Shown here: positions 1 through 8,847 of the stretch, piece by piece | How the letters are laid out: each line of letters starts with the position of its first letter | Numbering within the stretch: the first letter of the stretch is position 1 | Assembly: GCA_947489585.1 (NCBI GenBank) | Contig: CANLEE010000003.1 | Coordinates: 286,259-350,258 of the forward strand | DNA from: an uncultured Psychroserpens sp. | GTDB lineage: Bacteria > Bacteroidota > Bacteroidia > Flavobacteriales > Flavobacteriaceae | Direction of reading: 5' to 3' | Length of the DNA: 64,000 nucleotides | Notes under the pieces: model-generated | What the model saw: only the letters and a program-made list of their open reading frames with translations | Database searches by the model: none | Told to the model about the DNA's origin: nothing | Position numbers and translations under genes: made by a program

Positions 1-1135
1 GATCATTGAAGTCGAAAAAAGTTAAAGCCGTCTCTTGAATTTTTATTTTCTGTTCTTCTGAAATATCACCAACCTTTATTTTTGAAATAACTTGATTTAA
101 ATCCTCATAATCTGATGCACTCGCTATCCAACCTAAATGATGCTCTTTAATAACAGTTTCGCCTTCACCACCTCCAAAATAAAGCATAGGCAACCCTAAG
201 CGCGCATATTCAAAAATCTTTGAAGGAACACTTCCATAAATCCTATTTAATAAAGGAATAATAGCAATATCATACGCCATTAAAAGACGGTGCAATGCTT
301 CCCTTGTTACACGACCGTGAAAAAAAATAGGCAATTCTGGATGCTCTAAAATAAAACGTTCAATCTTTTCCTGTTCGGCTCCAGAACCATAGATGTGAAA
401 TTCAATAGCCGAATAATCTAACTCATTACACAACTTGTAAATACCTTGCGCCACACCCAAAAGCCCAGCATAAACAATTTTAATCACTCCATGTGCTGAA
501 TGATGTTCTATTTCAGGTGGATTAAAATCAGGGTAATTGCGATATAAAAATGTAGACTTGCCTGGACAAACAGATTTGACATGAGTCAATATTTCTTCAC
601 TTTGCCCTAAAACTAAACTTGCGTTTTTATAATTAAAGCACTCTATTTTCTCCAGTATTCTATAACTAAAATTCTTTTTTAATGCACCCAACTCTAAGCC
701 AGCAATCGGCCAAAGATCACTTACATTTAAAATGAGAGTTCTATTCTTTTTACGTAAAAAAAGCATAGATGTAAAAGCAACTAATAATGGTGGAGATTGT
801 ACAATCACAGTCTTCGGAATTTTATGCCACATAAAAAACCATATCAAACTAAAACTATAGGATAGCATAGCAATTAAGCGCAACAACTTATTTTTAGAAT
901 TGCTTGCATAAATCCAAAGACGATTAATTGTGACATTGTTTTCTTTCGAAACATGCTTGAATTTACCTTTATAATCATTAAAGATTTTTCCCGTGGGATA
1001 GTTCGGTAAAGGCGTTAAAACAGAGACATTAAAATTAGTGTCTTGCAATCCTTTTGCTAACTGAAAAATCCGGTTAGAAGCCGCTCCAATTTCTGGAGGA
1101 AAATAGCTAGTTATGATTAAGACATCCTTTTTCAT
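1..1135 (-). CDS. Glycosyltransferase family 4 (partial, runs off the left edge)
   Basis: An open frame starts with ATG at 1135-1133 and stays open to base 1, so about 378 codons are present and the C-terminus is missing. The N-terminus (MKKDVLIITSYFPPEIGAAS) is the first Rossmann strand and loop of GT-B family 4 transferases. Near the visible end, a PSKIFEYARLGLP stretch matches the E-x7-E-type donor-sugar site, followed by a GGGEGE loop. The family transfers a sugar from an activated donor at the cytoplasmic membrane during surface-polysaccharide or O-antigen synthesis; donor and acceptor cannot be told. The start overlaps the upstream gene's stop as ATGA, which supports translational coupling with the PaaK-like gene. 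Confidence 0.9.
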   Translation of the reverse strand, partial: MKKDVLIITSYFPPEIGAASNRIFQLAKGLQDTNFNVSVLTPLPNYPTGKIFNDYKGKFKHVSKENNVTINRLWIYASNSKNKLLRLIAMLSYSFSLIWFFMWHKIPKTVIVQSPPLLVAFTSMLFLRKKNRTLILNVSDLWPIAGLELGALKKNFSYRILEKIECFNYKNASLVLGQSEEILTHVKSVCPGKSTFLYRNYPDFNPPEIEHHSAHGVIKIVYAGLLGVAQGIYKLCNELDYSAIEFHIYGSGAEQEKIERFILEHPELPIFFHGRVTREALHRLLMAYDIAIIPLLNRIYGSVPSKIFEYARLGLPMLYFGGGEGETVIKEHHLGWIASASDYEDLNQVISKIKVGDISEEQKIKIQETALTFFDFND

Positions 1136-2451
1136 AATTCGTCAGTTACATGCGACGTGAATTGTTTGAGTTTACCGCTTTTTGAACGTTTTAGCTGGTC
1201 TTGTCTTTCGAATAAAATTGTCAAACCGCTTTCTAGATAGTGCTCCATTTCTTGAGTAATGATTTTTATTTTTTCTTCGGAAAGTGTTTCAGCACAAACA
1301 TATGAAACCTTGAAACAATGCTTTTCTAATTGTTCAATAATAAACTCTTTGACGTTGCCATCATCTTCAATAATACTTTTAGTAATGTAGTAAAATGTTA
1401 ATCCGGCAGCTTTTTTTCCGCTAGGTAAAATAGCGATATCGTTAGTTCTACCAACTAATTTTTCTAAGACAGGAACCTTGAGTGTGCTGCTTTTAGATAG
1501 GATACCAATATCACCTATATCATATCTAATGAAAGGATGTGCTTTATTATAAAGTGATGTAATTACGATGCGACCTTCTTTTCCATAAGGCAGTGGCTTA
1601 TTGTCTTTATCTAAAATTTCAACATATAAGGTCTCGCTATTGACTTGCCAATCATTATTTGGGTTTTGAAATGCAATTAAGTCGAGTTCTGATGCGCCAT
1701 ACTCATTAATAATAGGTATACCAAAAGAAGCTTCCATCAGTGTTTTATCTTTATCAAATAACATTTCAGAAGTTACAACACAAGCTTTTAATGTTGGGCA
1801 AATTGTTTTTAGATGCAATTGTTTTCGCTCTAAAAATTTAGCGAATTGTACAATCGCGCTTGTATAACCATTGATATAATCAAACGCTCTAGTCTCGAAC
1901 TTTTTTAAATGCTGCTCAAAAGCGACATCACTTAAATCAAATACCGAAAACCGAAAACGTTTACTCAAACTGTCCTTAAACCGTTCTTTATAATAGCCTT
2001 TTTTATCTAATGGGATGCCATAAAACCGGGCTTGCATAGACGTATTAAAATCTAAACCATACCACCCAAATCGATTTTGAATAACAGCCCAAGTCATGGC
2101 ATGTGAAAATTTATCTTTTGCAAAAACAAAAGGGTCACCAGATGATCCAGAGGTTTTATTTACATATACTTTTTTAGAACTAAACCCTTTCGATAACCGT
2201 TCGTTTAAAGGTAATTGCAAATCTTTTTTAGTCATGATTGGTACTGAATTCCAATCATTAAAATTTATGTGTTTTACTAATGAATTGTAATAGTTATTGT
2301 GATTTAAATGATAATTAATGATGCTCTTTTTTTTCTGAAATAGAAAGGTTTCAAAATCAGAATCGGTTTTTTTCTGAATAGCAATCAATTCTTCTCTTGC
2401 CTTTTCTAAAGGGAAGCCATTAAGTCGTAAAGAAAAATCAAAAACGTTCAA
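1132..2451 (-). CDS. CapK/PaaK-like adenylate-forming enzyme (phenylacetate-CoA ligase family)
   Basis: This 439-residue protein belongs to the ANL adenylate-forming superfamily, in the branch called CapK or coenzyme F390 synthetase-like. The P-loop TSGSSGDPF is at residues 100-108, NEYGASELD supplies the second ATP-binding element, and IRYDIGDIG the hinge-side Asp motif. Members activate a carboxylic acid with ATP. When they sit in glycan clusters, as here directly before a family 4 glycosyltransferase with an ATGA overlap, they are thought to act in capsule or polysaccharide modification rather than phenylacetate breakdown. The substrate is unknown. It is probably the first gene visible of a leftward operon; the region 2452-2557 is shared with divergent purD. 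Confidence 0.85.
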   Translation of the reverse strand: MNVFDFSLRLNGFPLEKAREELIAIQKKTDSDFETFLFQKKKSIINYHLNHNNYYNSLVKHINFNDWNSVPIMTKKDLQLPLNERLSKGFSSKKVYVNKTSGSSGDPFVFAKDKFSHAMTWAVIQNRFGWYGLDFNTSMQARFYGIPLDKKGYYKERFKDSLSKRFRFSVFDLSDVAFEQHLKKFETRAFDYINGYTSAIVQFAKFLERKQLHLKTICPTLKACVVTSEMLFDKDKTLMEASFGIPIINEYGASELDLIAFQNPNNDWQVNSETLYVEILDKDNKPLPYGKEGRIVITSLYNKAHPFIRYDIGDIGILSKSSTLKVPVLEKLVGRTNDIAILPSGKKAAGLTFYYITKSIIEDDGNVKEFIIEQLEKHCFKVSYVCAETLSEEKIKIITQEMEHYLESGLTILFERQDQLKRSKSGKLKQFTSHVTDEL

Positions 2452-2557
2452 AAAAAGATAGTGTTTGTAATTATTGTAAAGTAAAGAAAAAAAAGTCTTG
2501 TTGCGAAGTTAACATAAATGCTAAAAACGATTATTTTTACGCAAACAAATTGAAAAC

Positions 2558-3829
2558 ATGACAATTTTAATTCTTGGTTCTGGCGGTAGAGAACATACGT
2601 TTGCTTGGAAAATAGTTCAAAGCCCACTATGTGACAAACTTTTTGTAGCTCCAGGCAATTCTGGTACAGCAGAAATAGCAACCAATGTAAATATTAAAGT
2701 GACCGACTTTGAAGCGATAAAAACCTTGGTTTTAGAGGAAGATATTAATATGGTGGTTGTTGGTCCTGAAGACCCATTAGTTCAAGGGATTCATGATTTT
2801 TTTTTAAATGATGATCAATTAAATCATATTGCGGTTATTGGTCCACAAAAAGCTGCAGCAGAGCTAGAAGGGAGTAAAGAGTTTGCAAAAGAATTTTTGT
2901 TTAGGCACGACATCCCAACTGCAGCATACCAAAGTTTTGACACCAATACAGTTGAAGATGGTTATACGTTTCTAGAGACTTTAAATGCACCATATGTATT
3001 AAAAGCAGACGGGTTGGCAGCCGGTAAAGGTGTTTTAATTTTAAACGATCTAAACGAAGCAAAAGCCGAGCTTAAAAGCATGCTTGTTGACGCTAAATTT
3101 GGTGATGCAAGCTCAAAGGTTGTTATTGAAGAGTTTTTGGACGGTATAGAATTGAGTTGTTTTGTGTTAACTGACGGAAAACATTACAAAATCTTGCCAA
3201 CCGCTAAAGATTACAAGCGTATTGGTGAAGGTGATACAGGACTAAACACAGGCGGAATGGGAGCAGTTTCTCCAGTTCCTTTTGCAACAGATGAGTTTTT
3301 AAATAAGGTAGAGGAGCGTATTGTTAAACCAACAATCAACGGGTTGCAAAAAGATAATTTACCTTATAAAGGATTTGTGTTTATTGGTTTAATAAAAGTA
3401 GGGGATGACCCCAAAGTAATTGAATATAATGTAAGAATGGGTGACCCAGAAACCGAGGTCGTTTTACCAAGATTAAAAACAGACATTGTTGAGGTTTTCA
3501 AGGCTATTTCCGAAGAGCGTTTAAATGATATTAATATTGAAATTGATGAACGGGCTGCAACAACAGTAATGTTAGTGTCTGGAGGATACCCTGAAGCTTA
3601 TGAAAAAGGAAAAGAAATAACAGGATTGCAACACATCAAAGATTCTATACCTTTTCACGCTGGCGCTATAATAAAAGATAATAAAATTGTGACTTCTGGC
3701 GGACGAGTAATGGCTATTACTTCATATGGGAATACGTATCAAGAGGCCATAAAAAAATCTTATCAAAATATAGACAAACTACATTTTGATAAGATGAATT
3801 ATCGAAAAGATATTGGTTTCGATCTATAA
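2558..3829 (+). CDS. purD: Phosphoribosylamine--glycine ligase (GAR synthetase)
   Basis: At 423 residues this is full length for PurD, which joins glycine to 5-phosphoribosylamine with ATP in the second step of purine synthesis in the cytoplasm. The N-terminus MTILILGSGGREHTFAWK is the classic PurD glycine-rich opening; GPEDPLVQGI follows. The ATP-grasp loop KADGLAAGKGVLI and the metal-site region YNVRMGDPETEVVLPR are intact. The start follows a 106-bp divergent intergenic region. The 3' end overlaps the opposite-strand small membrane protein by 6 bp. Confidence 0.97.
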   Translation: MTILILGSGGREHTFAWKIVQSPLCDKLFVAPGNSGTAEIATNVNIKVTDFEAIKTLVLEEDINMVVVGPEDPLVQGIHDFFLNDDQLNHIAVIGPQKAAAELEGSKEFAKEFLFRHDIPTAAYQSFDTNTVEDGYTFLETLNAPYVLKADGLAAGKGVLILNDLNEAKAELKSMLVDAKFGDASSKVVIEEFLDGIELSCFVLTDGKHYKILPTAKDYKRIGEGDTGLNTGGMGAVSPVPFATDEFLNKVEERIVKPTINGLQKDNLPYKGFVFIGLIKVGDDPKVIEYNVRMGDPETEVVLPRLKTDIVEVFKAISEERLNDINIEIDERAATTVMLVSGGYPEAYEKGKEITGLQHIKDSIPFHAGAIIKDNKIVTSGGRVMAITSYGNTYQEAIKKSYQNIDKLHFDKMNYRKDIGFDL

Positions 3830-4051
3830 ATAAGAATGAGAAGTGACACTTTTGTCCTCCTCGTTGTTATTGTCAAATTTTTTAAGTTCTAACATCCAAT
3901 ATACCATGGCTACCATACCAATGATAATGAAAATCCATGAGATTATGTTAGCAGACCACCAGTTTTCAAGCTCTAAAGCTCTTAAGGCGTCAAATGGAGC
4001 AAATAACACGTCAACGAATAAATCTTGTATTGCGTAAAAAAAGTCTTTCAT
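3824..4051 (-). CDS. Small inner-membrane protein (DUF6341-like)
   Basis: A 75-residue protein with an amphipathic N-terminus (MKDFFYAIQDLFVDVLFAPF), a conserved-looking LELENWWSANIISW stretch and one transmembrane helix (about residues 33-53), ending in a charged Asp/Glu/Asn tail. I recognise it as a Flavobacteria-restricted family that usually sits between purD and upp, which I believe is DUF6341; the number is from memory. Function unknown. It is convergent with purD, overlapping it by 6 bp, and divergent from the next gene across 115 bp. Confidence 0.75.
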   Translation of the reverse strand: MKDFFYAIQDLFVDVLFAPFDALRALELENWWSANIISWIFIIIGMVAMVYWMLELKKFDNNNEEDKSVTSHSYL

Positions 4052-4166
4052 TATATTGATGTTTTTTAGAATCTCTTTGCGAGCTTCAAGGGTATAATCA
4101 TATATTTACAGTGCAAAATTACATATTTTTTTCATTTTAAAACAGAAAAGAGACAAAACCATAACA

Positions 4167-5090
4167 ATGATTTCAAAATTTTTTAGCAAATCAAAACCAG
4201 TCCACTATATCGTGGCGAGTATTATACTGCTTGTGGTATTTGTATTAGCTAGATTTAAAATATTTACAGGAGATGTCAATGCATTCGTTTTTCTAAAACA
4301 AACAGGGCTTTTTTTAATTTCCCTGTTTTCTGTTTTTGTATTTGATTTCTTTGTGACACGAAATAGTCTAACCAAAAAGAACAGCTATAGTATTGTTCTT
4401 TTTGTATTGTTCTTTGCGATATTACCCCAAACCATTTTAAATTCTCAAATCATTGTTGCTAATCTATTTATTCTATTAGCTTTAAGACGTTTAATAAGTC
4501 TCAGAACTCAAAAAGACATTAAGAAAAAACTCTTTGACGCCTCCTTTTGGATCGCCATTTCTACACTGTTTTACTTCTGGTCTTCAGTGTTTTTTATACT
4601 CATATTCGTGACACTAATAACATATGCCATCACAGACCTAAAGAATTATATTATTCCGCTTATAGGTATAACAACAGTTGGAATCATGACCACCTGTTAT
4701 TTAATTATAACAGAGATACAAATATTAGATTTTGCTAAAGGCTTGTTTGATTATAGCTTAGATTATAGTGCTTTAAATTCTAAACAAATTATTGTAGGAA
4801 CAACACTATTATTGTCTTTTGGGCTTTGGGCACTATTTTATTACATTAAAAACATTAAGTCAAAAATGAAGACCTACAGACCTTCATTTAAACTGATTAT
4901 TATAACTGCAATTCTTGCATTAGTTATAGTGATTTTTGCACCCTCTAAAAATGGAAGTGAGTTTATTTTCCTATTTGCCCCATTGTCAATAATTATAACG
5001 AATTACATCGAAGTGATATCAGAAAACTGGTTTAAAGACACCTTGCTTTGGGTCATCTTTTTGACACCTATTGCATTGCTATTGTTGTAG
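4167..5090 (+). CDS. Polytopic membrane protein (DUF6427-like)
   Basis: A 307-residue, very hydrophobic protein with roughly nine to ten transmembrane helices. It resembles the flavobacterial family I know as DUF6427 (number from memory), which travels with the neighbouring small membrane protein and upp. Nothing in the sequence gives a catalytic motif; a transport or glycolipid-related role would be a guess. It is convergent with upp and the two coding ends overlap by 12 bp, so neither gene has room for its own terminator. Confidence 0.75.
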   Translation: MISKFFSKSKPVHYIVASIILLVVFVLARFKIFTGDVNAFVFLKQTGLFLISLFSVFVFDFFVTRNSLTKKNSYSIVLFVLFFAILPQTILNSQIIVANLFILLALRRLISLRTQKDIKKKLFDASFWIAISTLFYFWSSVFFILIFVTLITYAITDLKNYIIPLIGITTVGIMTTCYLIITEIQILDFAKGLFDYSLDYSALNSKQIIVGTTLLLSFGLWALFYYIKNIKSKMKTYRPSFKLIIITAILALVIVIFAPSKNGSEFIFLFAPLSIIITNYIEVISENWFKDTLLWVIFLTPIALLLL

Positions 5091-5738
5091 TTTTTTTCCG
5101 AAGGCTAAGTCTCCAGCATCACCCAACCCAGGAACGATATAACCTTTATCACTCAATGTCTTATCAATAGCAGCAATCCATAGATGTGTATCTTTTCCGA
5201 AGTGATTATTTACAAAATCAACACCATCTTGAGCACCAATAACACTTACGAGATGAATATTCTTTGGAACTCCAAAGGGTTTAAGCGCTTCAAACGTTGC
5301 AACCATAGATTGCCCAGTTGCCAACATTGGATCAGCCAGAATAAGTGTTTTACCCTCTAAACTTGGGCATGCTAAATATTCAACAATAATTTCAAAAGTT
5401 TCAGGATTGTTTTTATGATGTCTATATGCCGAAATAAATGCATTTTCAGCATCGTCAAAATAATTAAGCAAACCACTATGAAGCGGAACACCTGCTCTTA
5501 AAATAGAACACAATACAATTTCATCACTGTAGAGTTGCGAATCACTTTTTCCTAAAGGTGTTGTAATCGTTTTTGGTGTATAATCTAAAGTTTTACTCAT
5601 TTCGTAACATAACACTTCACCAATACGTTCTATGTTTCGCCTGAAACGCATGCGATCAGTTTGAATTTGTGCATCCCTAATTTCAGAAATAAAAGAATTT
5701 AAAATAGAATTTTCTTGCGAAAGATTATGTATATGCAT
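5079..5738 (-). CDS. upp: Uracil phosphoribosyltransferase
   Basis: A 219-residue enzyme that salvages uracil by converting it with PRPP to UMP in the cytoplasm. The PRPP-binding loop DPMLATGQSM is present, preceded by the dimer-loop CSILRAGVPLHSGLL. The C-terminus VPGLGDAGDLAFG is the uracil-binding flap typical of Upp. It is slightly longer than the common ~208 residues because of an N-terminal extension (MHIHNLSQENS) seen in other flavobacterial members. It is divergent from the DUF4254 gene, only about 70 bp away. Confidence 0.96.
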   Translation of the reverse strand: MHIHNLSQENSILNSFISEIRDAQIQTDRMRFRRNIERIGEVLCYEMSKTLDYTPKTITTPLGKSDSQLYSDEIVLCSILRAGVPLHSGLLNYFDDAENAFISAYRHHKNNPETFEIIVEYLACPSLEGKTLILADPMLATGQSMVATFEALKPFGVPKNIHLVSVIGAQDGVDFVNNHFGKDTHLWIAAIDKTLSDKGYIVPGLGDAGDLAFGKKLQQ

Positions 5739-5782
5739 GTTTTGAAGTTGAATTTATGAACGCTAAAGTTAATAAATACCCA

Positions 5783-5790
5783 TATATTTG
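5783..5790 (+). promoter_or_regulatory. Promoter -7 element of the DUF4254 gene
   Basis: TATATTTG matches the Bacteroidota -7 consensus TAnnTTTG. It lies 19 bp before the chosen ATG at 5810. No good -33 TTTG is seen at the usual distance. Confidence 0.55.
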
Positions 5791-5809
5791 CACTTTAAAA
5801 TTAGAGATT

Positions 5810-6418
5810 ATGTTTTCAGAAAGTGCAAATAAAATATTTCAAGATGTTATCAGCAAATATCACGTTATAAACACGGTTGATCAACTATTTGCAAACAAAT
5901 ATGATAAAGATTCAAATTTATTAGAGCATTTATTGTACAGAAAATGTTGGATTGATACTGTGCAATGGCATTATGAAGACATCATTCGTGATCCACAAAT
6001 TGATCCCGTAGCTGCTTTGAAACTAAAACGACAAATTGATGCGTCAAATCAAGACAGAACAGATATGGTGGAGTACATTGATAGTTATTTTCTTGAAAAG
6101 TATAAAGATGTGACATCTAAAACAAACGCTACAATTAATACTGAAAGCCCTGCTTGGGGAATTGACAGACTCTCAATTTTAGCGCTTAAAGTATATCATA
6201 TGAACGAAGAGGCAACTCGAGAAGACGCTTCTGACTCTCACAGACAAGCTTGTCAAAAGAAACTTGAGGTCTTGTTAGAACAACGTGTTGATTTGTCTAC
6301 AGCAATTGATACGCTTCTAGATGATATAAGCAAAGGTGACAAGTATATGAAAGTCTATAAACAGATGAAAATGTACAATGATGATGAGCTTAACCCTGTG
6401 CTACGTTCTCAAAAATAA
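5810..6418 (+). CDS. DUF4254 domain protein
   Basis: A 202-residue protein starting at the ATG at 5810 (MFSESANKIFQDV). The frame is open from 5756, but a TATATTTG promoter element at 5783-5790 lies inside that extension, so the later ATG is the better start. The whole chain is one DUF4254 domain: mostly helical, with conserved HLLYRKCWIDTVQWHYED and SPAWGIDRLSILALK segments. No enzymatic activity is established for the family. It sits immediately upstream of a heptosyltransferase-type glycosyltransferase, a pairing common in Flavobacteria, which hints at a role in lipopolysaccharide assembly. Confidence 0.88.
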   Translation: MFSESANKIFQDVISKYHVINTVDQLFANKYDKDSNLLEHLLYRKCWIDTVQWHYEDIIRDPQIDPVAALKLKRQIDASNQDRTDMVEYIDSYFLEKYKDVTSKTNATINTESPAWGIDRLSILALKVYHMNEEATREDASDSHRQACQKKLEVLLEQRVDLSTAIDTLLDDISKGDKYMKVYKQMKMYNDDELNPVLRSQK

Positions 6419-6466
6419 TTAATACTCCTATTGTCAGTCTTAGCGTAATGTGACAAGAGTTATAAG

Positions 6467-7486
6467 ATGCCAACACCAAAACACATCCTAGTCATCCGTC
6501 TCTCAGCAATGGGTGATGTTGCGATGACCATTCCTGTGCTAAGGGCTTTTACAGCGCAATATCCAAATGTTAAGCTCACAGTAGTAACCAAACCTTTTTT
6601 TAGGCCTTTTTTTAAGACTATTCCAAACGTTGAGGTTTTTGAAGCTAACATTAAAACGAAACATAAAGGTGTTTTTGGTCTTTGGAAACTCTCAAAAGAA
6701 CTAAAGGCATTACAATTTGATGTTGTCGCTGATTTACATAATGTTTTGCGTAGCAGGATTTTAAAGTTATTTTTCTTTGGGAAACAAGTTGTACAAATAG
6801 ATAAAGGGCGTCAAGAGAAAAAAGCCTTAACCAACGGACAGTCTTTTAAGCAACTTAAAACTACACATCAACGTTATGCAGATGTCTTTGAAAAACTAGG
6901 ATTCAAAATAGACTTAACACATCCTGTTTTTCCAAAAAAAGCAAACCTCAGTTCTAAATACTTAGATGTTATTGGAAGTGATCTAAAACCATGGATTGGT
7001 ATTGCGCCTTATGCAGCTTTTGTTGGGAAAATGTACCCAATAGATTTGATGAAAACTGTTATAGAAGCATTATCTAAAACACATAAAATTATTTTATTTG
7101 GTGCAGGTAATAACGAGGCTCAAAATTTAGAGGCAATTGCAAATCCTATTGAAAACACTATTAATTTGGCGGGTAAATTTTCTTTAGAAGAAGAATTAGA
7201 TATTATTTCTAACTTAGATTTAATGCTAGCAATGGATTCTGGAAATGCTCATTTAGCATCAATGTTAGGTGTTAAAGTAATTACAATTTGGGGAGTGACA
7301 CACCCTTATGCTGGATTTCTACCCTTTAATCATACTATGGATTCTGTGATTTTAGCAGATAGAAAAGTATATCCAAAAATACCAACTTCGGTTTATGGTA
7401 ATAAATTACCTGAAGGTTACCAAAATGCTATGCGATCAATCTCCCCAGAAGTAATCATTGAAAAAGCCATAACTGCACTAAAATAA
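6467..7486 (+). CDS. Glycosyltransferase family 9 (heptosyltransferase-like)
   Basis: A 339-residue GT-B enzyme of family 9, the ADP-heptose:LPS heptosyltransferase family. The N-terminus ILVIRLSAMGDVAMTIPVL is the family's signature first loop. The C-terminal half has the donor-binding MDSGNAHLASMLGVKVITIWG (about residue 255 on) followed by THPYAGF. It probably adds a sugar to lipid A-core oligosaccharide at the inner membrane; heptose is inferred from the family only, and flavobacterial cores may use other sugars. It follows the DUF4254 gene by 48 bp in the same direction. Confidence 0.9.
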   Translation: MPTPKHILVIRLSAMGDVAMTIPVLRAFTAQYPNVKLTVVTKPFFRPFFKTIPNVEVFEANIKTKHKGVFGLWKLSKELKALQFDVVADLHNVLRSRILKLFFFGKQVVQIDKGRQEKKALTNGQSFKQLKTTHQRYADVFEKLGFKIDLTHPVFPKKANLSSKYLDVIGSDLKPWIGIAPYAAFVGKMYPIDLMKTVIEALSKTHKIILFGAGNNEAQNLEAIANPIENTINLAGKFSLEEELDIISNLDLMLAMDSGNAHLASMLGVKVITIWGVTHPYAGFLPFNHTMDSVILADRKVYPKIPTSVYGNKLPEGYQNAMRSISPEVIIEKAITALK

Positions 7487-7491
7487 AAAAA

Positions 7492-7514
7492 GCCCCATTC
7501 CAGAAGAATGAGGC
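7492..7514 (+). terminator. Probable terminator after the family 9 glycosyltransferase
   Basis: GCCCCATTC (7492-7500) pairs with GAATGAGGC (7506-7514) across a 5-base loop, with one C-A mismatch. It follows the stop codon closely, with an A-rich run before and a T-rich stretch some bases after, so it is an imperfect terminator. Confidence 0.45.
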
Positions 7515-7677
7515 AAGATTTAGAATTTTTAGATAATCCCTAATGATTAAATTCTAATCTGGAACGAATTTATTTTGATTAAAATTACCGGTCAAGAATT
7601 TGTAAGAATATCTTCGATTTTTTCGATAAAGTGCTGATTATTACGATAAAAGACGATAATTTCAGATGAGATGTATT

Positions 7678-8733
7678 TTAAACATCATCATAATCAACAA
7701 AAAGGGTTGGTGTTGTTGGGTGCGCTTGGCATGTCAAAATTAAACCCTCAGCTAGCTCACTATCAGTTAAAATATTGTTTTGCCTCATGGTTGCTTTCCC
7801 TTCAGTGATTTTTGCTATACAACTACTACAGATACCACCCTGGCAAGAATACGGCGCATCAATATCTTCATCTAGAGCAGCCTCTAAGACTGTTTGTTTT
7901 TGAGACATTTCAAATGTTGCCGTTTCATCATCTAGTAAAACTGTAACTTTAGTTTTGCCGTCAGCAATTGAAGTCGTCTCTATTTCTGCAGGTTTTGCAG
8001 CTTTAAATAATTCAAAATGGATACGGTTTTCGTCAATATCGTGTTCTGTTAAGACATCTTTTACAGTATGTATCATACCTTCTGGGCCACAAAGAAAATA
8101 AGCATCAACGTCTATATGCTTGTGTTTGTTTTTCATTACATAATTAACCGTGCTTTTTTCGATACGACCAAACATAGCATCATCTTCATCTGCTTGGCTA
8201 AAAACAAATTGTATTGAAAGTCGTGAACTGTATTGATGTTGGAGTTCGAGAAGTTCATTTAAAAACATAGTATCCTTAGTGGTTTTGTTCCCGTATACTA
8301 ATATGATTTTGCTTTGCACTTCTTCTTCTAAAGCACATTTAATAATACTTAATACAGGTGTAATTCCACTACCAGCTGCGAAAGCAGCAATATTTTTTGT
8401 TTTAGAATCATTAGGCTCAAAAACAAAACGCCCTTTTGGCGGAGCTACTTCTAAAACATCTCCTGCTTTTAATGTAGTGTTTGCGTAAGATGAAAAGGTG
8501 CCATCTTCAACCTCCTTTACAGCAACTTTTAGTTCGCCACTTTTTGGAGAAGCACACAATGAATAATCACGTCGTATCTCATTACCATTAATTGTAGTCT
8601 TTAACGTAATATATTGCCCTGCTTGAAAGCGGAAAGTTGCTTTTAGTTCTTCAGGGACATCAAAGCTAATGGTTACTGCTTTTTGGGTTTCTTTGGTTAT
8701 TGTATTAATGGTTAGATTATGAAATTGTGACAT
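7678..8733 (-). CDS. Flavin and 2Fe-2S ferredoxin-type reductase (PaaE/FNR family)
   Basis: This 351-residue protein has the three-part build of class IA oxygenase reductases. The FAD domain carries R55-D-Y-S58, the NAD(P)H domain carries the G121-SGITP loop, and a C-terminal plant-type ferredoxin domain has Cys297, Cys302, Cys305 and Cys335 for the 2Fe-2S cluster. It moves electrons from NAD(P)H through FAD and the iron-sulfur cluster to a partner. The closest named relative is PaaE of phenylacetyl-CoA epoxidase, but no paaABCD genes are nearby, so the partner is unknown; many flavobacteria keep such a reductase alone. It is divergent from the next gene across 114 bp. Confidence 0.9.
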   Translation of the reverse strand: MSQFHNLTINTITKETQKAVTISFDVPEELKATFRFQAGQYITLKTTINGNEIRRDYSLCASPKSGELKVAVKEVEDGTFSSYANTTLKAGDVLEVAPPKGRFVFEPNDSKTKNIAAFAAGSGITPVLSIIKCALEEEVQSKIILVYGNKTTKDTMFLNELLELQHQYSSRLSIQFVFSQADEDDAMFGRIEKSTVNYVMKNKHKHIDVDAYFLCGPEGMIHTVKDVLTEHDIDENRIHFELFKAAKPAEIETTSIADGKTKVTVLLDDETATFEMSQKQTVLEAALDEDIDAPYSCQGGICSSCIAKITEGKATMRQNNILTDSELAEGLILTCQAHPTTPTLFVDYDDV

Positions 8734-8785
8734 TGAATTATTTTTTTGTAAAAATAAGAAATCGATCTAGGAATTGTATTTTAGT

Positions 8786-8813
8786 TGTAACAAAATGAAA
8801 TTAAAATGTACTA
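8786..8813 (+). promoter_or_regulatory. Possible ECF-type promoter upstream of the ABC permease gene
   Basis: TGTAACA (8786-8792) and TGTACTA (8807-8813) are separated by 14 bp. The -35-like half is identical to the ECF-type motif before the hydrolase-sigma operon at 19996; the -10-like half is a weaker match (ACTA rather than TCTA). Suggestive only. Confidence 0.3.
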
Positions 8814-8847
8814 ATATTTCATATCTATAAATTAACCATCCCAAAAT

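Noticed and set aside
2448..2681. 77-codon minus-strand frame overlapping the purD start
   Set aside because: Mostly inside the clearly coding purD frame, with a composition like a reverse shadow.
7678..8733. Phenylacetate degradation cluster around the PaaE-like reductase
   Set aside because: No paaABCD, paaG or paaZ genes are near; the PaaK-like gene at 1132 is of the CapK glycan-associated type and 5 kb away in another context.
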